DNA from: Ktedonobacteria bacterium brp13
GTDB lineage: Bacteria > Chloroflexota > Ktedonobacteria > Ktedonobacterales > Ktedonobacteraceae
NCBI GenBank assembly: GCA_015099395.1
Contig: AP024096.1
Location: forward strand, 7,233,485-7,297,484
Length of the DNA: 64,000 nucleotides
Direction of reading: 5' to 3'
Shown here: piece by piece, positions 34,152 to 41,689 of the stretch
Position numbering within the stretch: position 1 is the first letter of the stretch
Layout: each line of letters begins with the position of its first letter
Translations under genes and position numbers: made by a program
Notes under the pieces: model-generated
What the model saw: the letters and a program-made list of their open reading frames with translations, nothing else
Told to the model about the DNA's origin: nothing
Database searches by the model: none

Positions 34152-35171
34152 TTGAAGAGAGCTGTTGCGACGGCATTGGTACTCATTGCTGGAGCCGCTG
34201 TGGTCTTATGGTATGGTAATACATTGAATTCCTGGGTTTTGGGCGGATTAATCGGTGGCCTGGCTGCCTTATTGATCAGTATTCCTATATCTTTAACCCT
34301 ATTCTCTTACCTGTCGCATCGTCAAGAAGAACGCCTGTTCGCGGAGAGAGAAGAGCTTGCGGCTCGAGAAGCCGAGCGTGCCCTTCGTGAAGAGCGTCTA
34401 TTACGCCTCTATGAACGTGAAGACTCCCACTCTGTCTCCATCTATCAAGAGGCTCCGGAGTATATTGATGATATCTATCCACCTGCTGAAGATGATGACT
34501 GGATCGACACACAGCAACGGTATCTACCCGCACCACAGCCAATGCGTCAGCTACCCGCATCATCCGCCTCACGTCGAAGTCAGCAATCAATGCAACGGCC
34601 TCCACATTCCCCGCAAGCACCTACCACCCGTAAATTGACGCGTGAACTTGAGACCCCACGTCGCCAGGGAGCGGTTACGCGGCGGCTTGGCTATCCAGGC
34701 TTCCCGGGCTACCAGGCCAACGATACACGTAGTCGTTTCCAATCGCAGGCTCTGCGTCTGGCTAGAGAAGAGGCTGCACGTCAGGACGATGGTTATAAAG
34801 AAGAAGAGCCATTGACCAATGGTTCACAACGTTCAACTTATGAGCCAACCTCCTCTTTACGCTATTCCGGGCAGGATTCAGCATTCCACATGCGAAGTGG
34901 AAGACGTATTATAGACTCATCATTATCGCCCATTAGTCCTCATGGCGAAGAGATGAAAAGTACTGAAAATTCAGGACATAAGGTACGCTATTCAGAGACA
35001 GAAGTACTAAATACCCAACCCTTTACCGGGGATCTACAAAAGCCGCTTGTGCGCCGTGCGCCCTATATGTATGATGATGATGAGCTAAAAAGTGAACTTG
35101 CACAGCAGGCACATCCTCCTATTACGCGCCGTTCATCACGAAAACTTATTGCGCCACAAGAAGATGACTAA
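34152..35171 (+). CDS. Two-helix membrane protein with long disordered tail
   Basis: 339 residues. Start TTG 34152 after AAAGGA; no ATG is in frame nearby. Two membrane helices (about 3-22 and 27-53) followed by a charged coiled coil (HRQEERLFAEREELAAREAERALREERLLRLYERE), then about 240 residues rich in Arg, Ser, Pro and Gln with no predicted fold. Both helices close together imply that the tail is cytosolic. Not recognised; such layouts are common in membrane scaffold proteins. Lies between lexA and a DedA gene, all on the plus strand. Confidence 0.7.
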   Translation: MKRAVATALVLIAGAAVVLWYGNTLNSWVLGGLIGGLAALLISIPISLTLFSYLSHRQEERLFAEREELAAREAERALREERLLRLYEREDSHSVSIYQEAPEYIDDIYPPAEDDDWIDTQQRYLPAPQPMRQLPASSASRRSQQSMQRPPHSPQAPTTRKLTRELETPRRQGAVTRRLGYPGFPGYQANDTRSRFQSQALRLAREEAARQDDGYKEEEPLTNGSQRSTYEPTSSLRYSGQDSAFHMRSGRRIIDSSLSPISPHGEEMKSTENSGHKVRYSETEVLNTQPFTGDLQKPLVRRAPYMYDDDELKSELAQQAHPPITRRSSRKLIAPQEDD

Positions 35172-35269
35172 GGGTTTTTTCTCATTGGGACAACCCTGAT
35201 AGTTCTAGCCTCTTTTGGCAAAGTATGCTAGTATGACCAAAAAGCGTAGGTTTTGCGAAGGAGGTTTTC

Positions 35270-36094
35270 GTGTCAAACCTGTTGACGGACATCATTACGA
35301 ACTTATATGTTCAGACGAGTGTCTTTGGCCTGATTATCGCAATGGCGATTGAAAGTTGTTGTATTCCTTTACCGAGTGAAATTGTTATCCCGATTGCTGG
35401 TCTCTTATTCGCACAAGGAAAAATTCTTCACGGTATGAGCACCATTACCGGCGTGATCATCATTGGTCTGGCTGGTTCAGTGGGTTGTTTAATTGGTTCT
35501 GCCGTTGCATATTGGATTGGATATAAAGGTGGGCGTCCACTGCTGCTCAAATATGGTCGTTATGTACTGATCTCGCAGCATGATACCGATATTGCGGACC
35601 GTTTCTTTGCACGATATGGTAGTGCAACAGCCTTCTTCTCCCGTCTTTTACCAGTCGTGCGCACATATATCTCGTTGCCTGCTGGTATGACGAAGATGTC
35701 TTTTCGTCGATTTTGTATCTACTCATTCCTTGGCTCGTTCCCCTGGTGCGTACTGCTGGCCTATGCTGGCGTCGTACTTGGCAATAACATGAGTGCGATT
35801 GACCCCTATTATAAAAGTTTAGAGTATGTTGTAATTGCAGCAGTTGTCATCCTGATAGTTCTCTACATCTGGCGGCATATCCGTAATGACAACAAGGCTC
35901 GCGCTGCTCATGCCATGCAAGAGGCTGCAGCCGTACAGTCAACCTCTACCCCTGCACAAGGTTCCGCACAGGCTCAGCAACCGTGGAATCAGCCACAGCA
36001 GCCACAGCAGGCTCAGCAACCGTGGAATCAGCCACAGCAGCCACAGCAGGCTCAGCCGCCTCAACAACCTTCTCAAACCCCACGTTGGCAATAG
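35270..36094 (+). CDS. DedA-family membrane protein (VTT domain) with Gln/Pro repeats
   Basis: 274 residues. Start GTG 35270 with a near-perfect AAGGAGG. The VTT/DedA core is clear: AMAIESCCIPLPSEIVIPIAGLLFAQGK, GLAGSVGCLIGSAVAYWIGYKGGRPLLLKYGRYVLIS, FARYGSATAFFSRLLPVVRTYISLPAGMTKMSFRRFCIYSFLGSFPWC. The acidic and R-x-x-P residues important for undecaprenyl-phosphate flipping or proton coupling are present. The C-terminal 60 residues add two copies of AQQPWNQPQQPQQ encoded by a 39-bp tandem repeat, probably a flexible cytosolic tail. Ends at a strong terminator. Confidence 0.9.
   Translation: MSNLLTDIITNLYVQTSVFGLIIAMAIESCCIPLPSEIVIPIAGLLFAQGKILHGMSTITGVIIIGLAGSVGCLIGSAVAYWIGYKGGRPLLLKYGRYVLISQHDTDIADRFFARYGSATAFFSRLLPVVRTYISLPAGMTKMSFRRFCIYSFLGSFPWCVLLAYAGVVLGNNMSAIDPYYKSLEYVVIAAVVILIVLYIWRHIRNDNKARAAHAMQEAAAVQSTSTPAQGSAQAQQPWNQPQQPQQAQQPWNQPQQPQQAQPPQQPSQTPRWQ
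35972..36049 (+). repeat. 39-bp tandem repeat, two copies, inside the DedA gene
   Basis: Copies at 35972-36010 and 36011-36049 are identical and encode a 13-residue Gln/Pro unit; a partial third copy follows. Identity at DNA level suggests recent duplication. Confidence 0.9.
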
Positions 36095-36103
36095 ATTGCA
36101 AAA

Positions 36104-36160
36104 GAAAAAGAAAAGGTGCAGCCTCATATGTGTACAAGTGAGACTGCGCCTTTTCTTTTT
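36104..36160. terminator. Bidirectional terminator
   Basis: AAAAAGAAAAGGTGCAG pairs with CTGCGCCTTTTCTTTTT across a 22-base loop (one mismatch); T-runs on both sides serve the DedA gene and the converging small gene. Confidence 0.85.
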
Positions 36161-36265
36161 GAAGACTGTATCTTATAGTCGTATTCGTTTTACTACCTGG
36201 CGCCTCCTCTAAAAAGATGTTCGTGCTTGTGTGATGCTTGAGGACGCCTCTGAAAACTATGCGTG

Positions 36266-36505
36266 CTATATCTTAGAACTGCCTCCGAGGTTACCGAGAT
36301 TGCCCATCTTACCACCCATCATACTACTGAAATCGCCTTTCAGCTCGTCAGCGTTGCTGTATGTCTTATCGGGGAGGCGATTGAGCATATTTGCCATCTG
36401 ATCATTGGCACCATGTTGTTTTGCCATTTTAACAAGTTCAGTTTTCCCGATAGGAAAAGGAATACTACCGATCAACTGATTGATCATATCAGGATTAACG
36501 TTCAT
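36266..36505 (-). CDS. Small DUF2795-like protein
   Basis: 79 residues from ATG 36505, with AAAGGTGA upstream; GTG 36514 in frame is too close to that site. The body (NPDMINQLIGSIPFPIGKTELVKMAKQHGANDQMANMLNRLPDKTYSNADELKGDF) follows the DUF2795 pattern of a helical, DNA-binding-like fold with a central Pro and the LPDRxY/F element. A Gly/Met-rich tail ends it. The function of the family is unknown. Confidence 0.75.
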   Translation of the reverse strand: MNVNPDMINQLIGSIPFPIGKTELVKMAKQHGANDQMANMLNRLPDKTYSNADELKGDFSSMMGGKMGNLGNLGGSSKI

Positions 36506-36851
36506 AACATTCACCTTTCTCTACTATACACACTGTTCAAGCTTGAACAGTGTGACAGGTTATCCCTAACCACGAATGTCCTTTCACCATTAGTGTACAC
36601 GTTGAGCCATTATGAAATGGTTCAATGAAGATGGCAAAAAAACTCGTGTGTGGGAAGATAGCAGATTATATGACATCCTATACTATGCAGATCAATGTGA
36701 GATGGAAAAGAGAAAGAGGAGAAAGAAGAGCGAGGAGAAAAACGCATCAGGGAATGGCGTTTCTTGCCTCGCTCTTTTGTCTACTCGGGCTAGCTACGAG
36801 TATGAAGTGCCGCATATATAATTGTAAATGACATGTATAACGATGCATGAA

Positions 36852-37259
36852 TTAGTCACCAATCATGAAGACAAGCATCAATGGCGCACCAATAAAGAGC
36901 AAGGCAAGCAAAGGGCTGTACCAATTTGTCCCCACCCAATTAAGATTCACATGGATGGCATTGGGAACATTGAGAACTTCAAAAAGGGCAAGGGCACCAC
37001 CTAAAAAGAAAGAACCAATAAAAGCCAGGATAAGAACCTCAAATGGTTTCTTCAAACTCCTGATACCTCTTCCAAGCAAGCTACCCACGATAGAGAGGAC
37101 CAGTATAGCAGCCAGGAACAGCAGGATGCTAGTCAAGCCTGTTCCAGCGTTATTCGCAACCGCAGCAAGATTAGGGAATGTGATAGCGTTGGCGAGAGAT
37201 AGGAGAAACAGCAACAGTATAACGACCACCGCCTTTATCGCCAGGGACCCAAAATTCAT
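36852..37259 (-). CDS. Four-helix membrane protein, unknown
   Basis: 135 residues: four hydrophobic segments (about 7-27, 40-62, 73-97 and 112-133) with small polar loops, GSLLGRGIRSLKKPFEVL between the second and third. No catalytic residues or family recognised. A good ATG with GGAGGTGCC upstream. Last core-genome gene before the ssrA-linked island. Confidence 0.65.
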   Translation of the reverse strand: MNFGSLAIKAVVVILLLFLLSLANAITFPNLAAVANNAGTGLTSILLFLAAILVLSIVGSLLGRGIRSLKKPFEVLILAFIGSFFLGGALALFEVLNVPNAIHVNLNWVGTNWYSPLLALLFIGAPLMLVFMIGD

Positions 37260-37540
37260 GGCACCTCCATTAGATGATAAAGCTGTTTATCACGAAAAAG
37301 TTGTTCATTGATTAATATACAATATTTGCTTCCAATTTGGCGGGTAAATAGCCCCAATTATGGAACAAGGCTAGAAGCGGTTCTATGAGAAAGCCTGCGA
37401 AGCGGTATTGAAGAGACTCTACATGGAATTAAACATCTCCATGTAGAGTAACTTTGAGGTTGTCATGAAGCTAGCAAGGTGGCTTAAACTGTCAATAAAG
37501 ATGTCAATACTCAAATATATAGCAATGGGAGCAAAATAGA

Positions 37541-37592
37541 ACCGCCTGTGAAACTGGTTCACAAGCGGCTTTAGTGGTGGAGATGAGGGAGA
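37541..37592. repeat. attL-like copy of the ssrA 3' end plus terminator
   Basis: The 20-base word AGTGGTGGAGATGAGGGAGA (37573-37592) is identical to the 3' end of ssrA at 41688-41707. Left of it, a diverged copy of the ssrA terminator hairpin (CCGCCTGTGAA...TTCACAAGCGG) is found in the same order. A second GATGAGGGAGA follows at once. This is what integration into the 3' end of ssrA leaves at the far side of an element. Confidence 0.8.
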
Positions 37593-37738
37593 TGAGGGAG
37601 AGTCTATTTCATCCTCTTTTTGGTTATCCTTTGTAAGCTCAAATTTTGGTAGAACAACACTAACTGGTGAAGTTTTTTAAACAACCTTCACAATAAAACC
37701 TCTGGTACCAAAAAGTAGAAATTCACAGGAAAGGATGG

Positions 37739-37947
37739 TAATACCCCTGCCTCCCTCTTTGAGGGGGGATGTCGCCGCAGCGACAGGGGGGAGTAGATTC
37801 TCGAACTACGCTACTCACGATACCTCTACGTCAAAAACACTTTTTATCTACTAAGTCCGTATTAACTTCTGTTGGGCGATTGCTAACTTTCTACTCCCCC
37901 CTGTCGCTATGGCGACTTTCCCCCCTCAAAGAGGGAGGCAGGTATTA
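37739..37947. repeat. 209-bp palindromic repeat element (MITE/BIME-like)
   Basis: The left arm (37739-37797) and right arm (37890-37947) are inverted copies of about 58 bases with few differences. Each arm itself contains two hairpins: CCTCCCTC-TTT-GAGGGGGG, and TGTCGC/GCGACA. Ends read TAATACC on both sides. No gene lies in the 92-base centre. Such units are spread by transposases acting in trans. Confidence 0.75.
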
Positions 37948-38092
37948 GCAGCATTACATAATTCTTCGATCATTTACCGTTTTACTTTTCCCAATTTCAC
38001 CGGTTAATGCGGCTCTACCGACGCTTTTTATAGCGTGTTCATTGAGGCTTTTGCGCTTTCCAAGCCATTGTATGGCTTGCCATTAAACTTAG

Positions 38093-38138
38093 TGTTCCCG
38101 ACTGGAATTGAACCAGCGCCCCCGGTTTCGGAGAACGG
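38093..38138 (-). pseudogene. tRNA-Arg(CCG)-like 3' half
   Basis: On the minus strand: anticodon stem-loop CCGTT-CTCCGAA-ACCGG (anticodon CCG, T33 and A37 present), a 4-base variable loop, a good T-arm GCTGG-TTCAATT-CCAGT and the acceptor strand CGGGAAC plus A. The sequence 5' of the anticodon stem does not form a D-arm or the matching GTTCCCG acceptor strand, so this is a half tRNA, perhaps left by another integration event. Confidence 0.6.
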
Positions 38139-38253
38139 CTGCTATCTACCCTGGTTGCTGTCAAGTCTGCTGTCTCATCAATTCCATGCACTCATTTTTA
38201 CTTTGGTGAGTACCTTTGCTTCAGTAGGGGTTTTACGCCGCGAACTGATAAAT

Positions 38254-38294
38254 AAAAAACACCTGGGTTATTTAGCTCCAGGTGCTTTTTATTT
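38254..38294. terminator. Terminator of the island cargo operon
   Basis: CACCTGG (38260-38266) and CCAGGTG (38278-38284) flanked by A-runs on one side and T-runs on the other; on the minus strand it is followed by TTTTTTATTTAT. Confidence 0.75.
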
Positions 38295-38474
38295 TACTGT
38301 TACTTTCAGTATCCTCCCTCGGATCAAGAGCCCTGCTACGGAATCGAGAGTAAGCCATGAGCACAAGGCGATCAGGGAAAATAGCCCAAAGATGTGTAGT
38401 TCATTTTCCAAAGAGGGTGGGTACTTTGCTCCCCTCTCTCTCCAGGTTCTACTTTGCGACTGGTGACAACAACC

Positions 38475-39413
38475 TTAAGCCCCCCACCTTGGCAGCCACG
38501 AGGACCCCCTTTGCGCTTCCAGAGCATCTAATCGTTGCTGCAAGCTTTGAATTACTCCATCTTGTTGATGAAGTAATTCATTTTGTTCATGAATTGTTCT
38601 TTTGTAGTCAGTAAGTTGTGCATTAAGTTGTGCATTTAAGTCTTGACTCGAGCCTTGCCTTGAGTCTCGTGCATCTCGATTCAAGGATTGATCTCGTTCT
38701 AGAGAGCTTTCTCGAGAGACTTGGTTTGAGTCTAGTGCGTATCGATTCGAGGGTCGACCTCGTTCTTGAGGGGCTGGCCTTGATTCTCGAGCTTGTTCTT
38801 GAGGGGCTGGCCTTGATTCTCGAGCTTGTTCTTGAGGGGCTGGCCTTGATTCTCGAGCTTGTTCTTGAGGGGCTGGCCTTGATTCTCGAGCTTGTTCTTG
38901 AGGGGCTGGCCTTGATTCTCGAGCTTGTTCTTGAGCGACTGGCCTTGATTCTTGATTTTGTTTTTGTAATGCTTGTAATTGTGCACTTAATTCACTGAAT
39001 CGTGCATTCGCATGTCTTCTTGATTGAGGTCGGCTATCATTGACAGCACTTGCGAATTTTTTAGCGGAATCTTTGGCATTATCGAGAGCCTGGCGAGCAG
39101 AATCTTTGATCTTACCTATACGTTCCTTGGCATACCTCTTAGCAGAAGAGAGCGAATCTTTGAGCCGAGTTACACCCTCGTTGACAGACGCCTCAGCGCC
39201 TTTCCCTAGGGCGCGTCCGGCATCTCGAATATTGTTTTTGGCATCTCGAATATTGTTTTTGGCCTCTTGATATTGGCGTTGGGACTCTTGAGAATGTTCA
39301 TCTGCGGTTCGTTTCACTTTATCCGAAGTTTTATCCCGAGGTCTAGTAACATTATCAGACCCTTCTGGTTGCTCAACGTGTTCTGTAGATCTATTTCTAA
39401 CTTCGCTTGCCAT
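38475..39413 (-). CDS. Low-complexity helical protein with 11-residue tandem repeats
   Basis: 312 residues, strongly charged, no membrane segment. Residues about 45-130 are an amphipathic alpha-helical stretch (EAKNNIRDAKNNIRDAGRALGKGAEASVNEGVTRLKDSLSSAKRYAKERIGKIKDSARQALDNAKDSAKKFASAVND) like LEA/apolipoprotein-type repeats. Then come five copies of ESRPAPQEQAR, an Arg/Ser/Asp-rich part, and a final coiled coil (LNAQLTDYKRTIHEQNELLHQQDGVIQSLQQRLDALEAQ). The ATG is preceded by AAAGGAG, so it is set up for translation. It lies 21 bases after the upstream coiled-coil gene, forming an operon within the ssrA island. Function unknown. Confidence 0.7.
   Translation of the reverse strand: MASEVRNRSTEHVEQPEGSDNVTRPRDKTSDKVKRTADEHSQESQRQYQEAKNNIRDAKNNIRDAGRALGKGAEASVNEGVTRLKDSLSSAKRYAKERIGKIKDSARQALDNAKDSAKKFASAVNDSRPQSRRHANARFSELSAQLQALQKQNQESRPVAQEQARESRPAPQEQARESRPAPQEQARESRPAPQEQARESRPAPQEQARESRPAPQERGRPSNRYALDSNQVSRESSLERDQSLNRDARDSRQGSSQDLNAQLNAQLTDYKRTIHEQNELLHQQDGVIQSLQQRLDALEAQRGSSWLPRWGA
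38763..38960. repeat. 33-bp tandem repeats (six copies) in the island protein gene
   Basis: Head-to-tail copies begin at 38763, 38796, 38829, 38862, 38895 and 38928, the last degenerate. They encode the 11-residue ESRPAPQEQAR unit. There are no spacers, so this is not a CRISPR array. Confidence 0.9.
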
Positions 39414-39434
39414 AGTACATACTCCTTTAATTAT

Positions 39435-40148
39435 TTATTGTATGCCAGGGCTTTTAATAAGCAAATTGTCCTCTAAGGTTTCTACATAATCCTGTCTGAC
39501 TACTAGACTGATTTGATGTGTCTCCAGATAAGAAATTTCTGTTTCGTCATAAGCTTCCATAGATTGCTTATATCTCTCTCTAATTTCTATATAAGACATC
39601 CATGCTTGTTGATATGTTTCATTCAATTTGGTATAAACTTCTTTAGCTTTTCGGTAGGCTATTTGTGCCTCACTTCTGGTAATGTCTGAATGTTGTAAGG
39701 AACTGGAAGCCTCTGTATGACTAATCAGGATTTGGATGTAAGCATCACTTGTCTGTTCGTAGATATTTTTCGCTTCACGATAGACCTGTAAAATATCTCT
39801 GTAGGTGTTTTCTGCCTCCAAGAAAGCCTGTCGGTCTTCACTAAGAGTATGTTCTAACGCAAGAAAGGTTTCCTCTGCTTTTTCAAGAGAGGTTTGCATT
39901 TTCTGGTAGGATTTGCCAAGCTGTGGCGTGGCCTGCTTACGAACCTTTTGTGGAGATTGAGACAAAGCAGGCTTTACAAGATTACTATAGAGTTGTTGTC
40001 TGAATTCTGTTTTACCTGTAGTTTCAGAACGATTGTTTTGAAATATGTTACGTCGCAAATATGTATGTTGTTCTTCTCCCACTGAGAAACCTCTCTTTAC
40101 ATAAGTATAGAATGAACAATAACTCTCAACCCGTAGCGTTTCCCGCAT
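39435..40148 (-). CDS. Coiled-coil protein of unknown function (island cargo)
   Basis: 237 residues if read from ATG 40148. From about residue 80 the protein is a regular helical array of aromatic/charged units of similar design (TFLALEHTLSEDRQAFLEAENTYRDILQVYREAKNIYEQTSDAYIQI, QIAYRKAKEVYTKLNETYQQAWMSYIEIRERYKQSMEAYDETEISYLE), with Tyr every 7-11 residues, suggesting a bundle. The first 80 residues are of different character and the ribosome site abuts the ATG, so the true start may be internal (the next ATG is codon 83). AT-rich codon use unlike the flanking core genes. Not recognised. Confidence 0.6.
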   Translation of the reverse strand: MRETLRVESYCSFYTYVKRGFSVGEEQHTYLRRNIFQNNRSETTGKTEFRQQLYSNLVKPALSQSPQKVRKQATPQLGKSYQKMQTSLEKAEETFLALEHTLSEDRQAFLEAENTYRDILQVYREAKNIYEQTSDAYIQILISHTEASSSLQHSDITRSEAQIAYRKAKEVYTKLNETYQQAWMSYIEIRERYKQSMEAYDETEISYLETHQISLVVRQDYVETLEDNLLIKSPGIQ

Positions 40149-40719
40149 TCCCTGATTGTCAGACGTTACAGAGTGTTTAGATGCCCTTTTGATCGTTTAC
40201 AAACCCGTTTTTGCCATTCTCTGTAGAGAACGTTCCTACCGTCCCCGCAATCTCTGGTAGTCATTATCCTAGAAGGTTTCGTTCTCTACCTTCTCCTCTC
40301 TGCGAGAGGAATCTAACAAACGGTGATACGGCGCACACGGGGGATTCTTCTTTCATCCATCCTACTTGCTCACTGATATTGCTACCAGAAAGTAGAGGCC
40401 TGATGTCCAGAAGCGTTTTATACACTCGCTGGTGTATTGGTTCCCGTATGCCCTACGGTACCAACCACATGTTTCCTGTGATGCATGAAGCTAGACAGAC
40501 CGTGAGGTGGGTAGCGTGCCTCATCATCCTCAGGCGAATCTTTTTGTACCAGCTTCATTTCATACGATAGAGTATAACTAATATTCTAATAATAATCAAT
40601 CATAAAACAGCGATTCCGAGGGTCAAAATGGTGTTATTTCTTCTGTGTCACTCCATTATAGATTAGCTTGTCCGAAAATCGATTTTTGTTCAAAATAGGG
40701 CTTGATTTTCAGTTGAACC
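40149..40719. other. 570 bp without a supported gene
   Basis: No open frame with family similarity. On the minus strand it contains GAAGAATCCCCC near 40345 and short GC hairpins (CCTCTC/GAGAGG near 40296-40313, GTACC/GGTAC-type near 40443-40470), features that recall the 3' end of an IS200/IS605-type element, but I cannot confirm this. Confidence 0.3.
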
Positions 40720-41411
40720 GAGGGTGTAAAATACTTTGTGTAAGTAGTCATAATAAAAAGAACTGCTGGGGATGTGGTTGGGTCATAATGAGGGCGCGAA
40801 ATTCTGGTTATCCGTCTTTACTGAGCTGCAGAACCGAGGGCTTCAAGACATCTTCATCGCGTGTGTGGATGGTCTCACCGGCTTACCAGAGGCCATTGAA
40901 GCACTCTATCCGCATACACGTGTCCAGCTGTGTATGGTGCACATGGTACGGAACTCGCTCAAATATGTTTCCTACAAACACCGCAAGGAAGTCGCCACGG
41001 ATCTCAAGTTGATCTATTCCGCAGCGACGGAAACGGAAGCGGAATGGTATCTGGAACTCTTTGCCGAGAAGTGGGACCAGCAGTATGCCAGCATCAGCAA
41101 GCTGTGGAAAACGCACTGGAGTCACGTCATTTCGCTGTTCGCCTTTCCCACCGATATACGGAAAGTCATTTATACCACCAACGCGATCGAGTCGGTGAAC
41201 ATGTCTTTACGGAAAGTGACCCGCAATCACCGCATTTTTGCTTCGGATGAGTCGGTCTACAATGTGGTCTACCTGACCATGCACAACATCGCGAAGAAGT
41301 GGACCATGCCGATCCGAAACTGGACTCCTGCACTCAACTGCTTTGCGATTGAATTTGGAGAGAGATTTCCTCAATAAATGAAAATGCATACACAAAATAC
41401 TTGACAGACTC
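40720..41411 (+). mobile_element. Internally deleted IS256-family element
   Basis: Terminal inverted repeats GAGGGTGTAAAATACTTTG (from 40720) and, on the other strand from 41411, GAGTCTGTCAAGTATTTTG agree at about 20 of 27 positions. They enclose only 692 bp, about half of an IS256-type element, with the 3' half of the transposase. No target duplication is seen at the ends. The right end abuts the integrase remnant exactly. Confidence 0.75.
40757..41377 (+). pseudogene. IS256-family transposase, C-terminal half
   Basis: Frame open from 40757 after a TAA. KELLGMWLGHNEGAKFWLSVFTELQNRGLQDIFIACVDGLTGLPEAIEALYPHTRVQLCMVHMVRNSLKYV is the Mutator/IS256 core with the second catalytic Asp in CVDGL, and YTTNAIESVNMSLRKVTRNHRIFASDESVYNVVYLTMHNIAKKW contains the catalytic Glu in NAIESVN. 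The N-terminal part, including the DNA-binding region and the first Asp, is missing, so the fragment cannot be active. No start codon with a ribosome site. Confidence 0.9.
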
Positions 41412-41594
41412 GAGTATGGCGTGAATATTAAAGTTATTCAAGAGTTGTTGGGGCATAGTGACATAGTCACAACATTGGGTGTTTATGGTCATGTGTTACC
41501 TTCGATGCAAGAAGGGGCTGTAGATAAGTGGGATGATGCATTTGGTAATTTCAGTTTTGAAAGTGAGGAGGATGAAGCTGAAAATGAAGAGTAA
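41409..41594 (+). pseudogene. Tyrosine recombinase (integrase) C-terminal remnant
   Basis: 61 codons to TAA: LEYGVNIKVIQELLGHSDI, then VTTLGVYGHVLPSMQEGAV and a charged tail. LLGHSDIVTT and VYGHVLP are the last two boxes of phage-type integrases, with the catalytic His (LGH) and the nucleophile Tyr (VYGH). The Arg of box I and the rest are gone, cut off by the IS256 relic. It ends about 95 bases from the ssrA terminator, the usual place for the integrase of an ssrA-targeting element. Confidence 0.85.
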
Positions 41595-41653
41595 AAGGTT
41601 TTGCTCTCACTTTTGCTCTCAGTGATTACAATGACAGCTTATACACCAAAGTA

Positions 41654-41688
41654 AAGCCGCCTGTGAAGCGTGTCCACAAGCGGCTTGA
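41654..41688 (-). terminator. ssrA terminator
   Basis: Just past the CCA end: AAGCCGC (and TTGTG) pairs with its complement on the minus strand, followed by TTTACTTT. A diverged copy exists at 37541-37572. Confidence 0.75.
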
Positions 41689-41689
41689 G

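Noticed and set aside
36612..36831. Two short plus frames of about 68 codons in the gap after the DUF2795-like gene
   Set aside because: Overlapping in different frames, Lys/Arg/Glu-rich by base bias, without ribosome sites.
38035..38466. Plus-strand frame of 143 codons in the island
   Set aside because: It overlaps the tRNA-like half and the cargo terminator, has no ribosome site and no protein-like pattern.
38763..38960. CRISPR array
   Set aside because: The regular 33-bp units abut without spacers and encode an in-frame peptide repeat; no cas genes are in the window.
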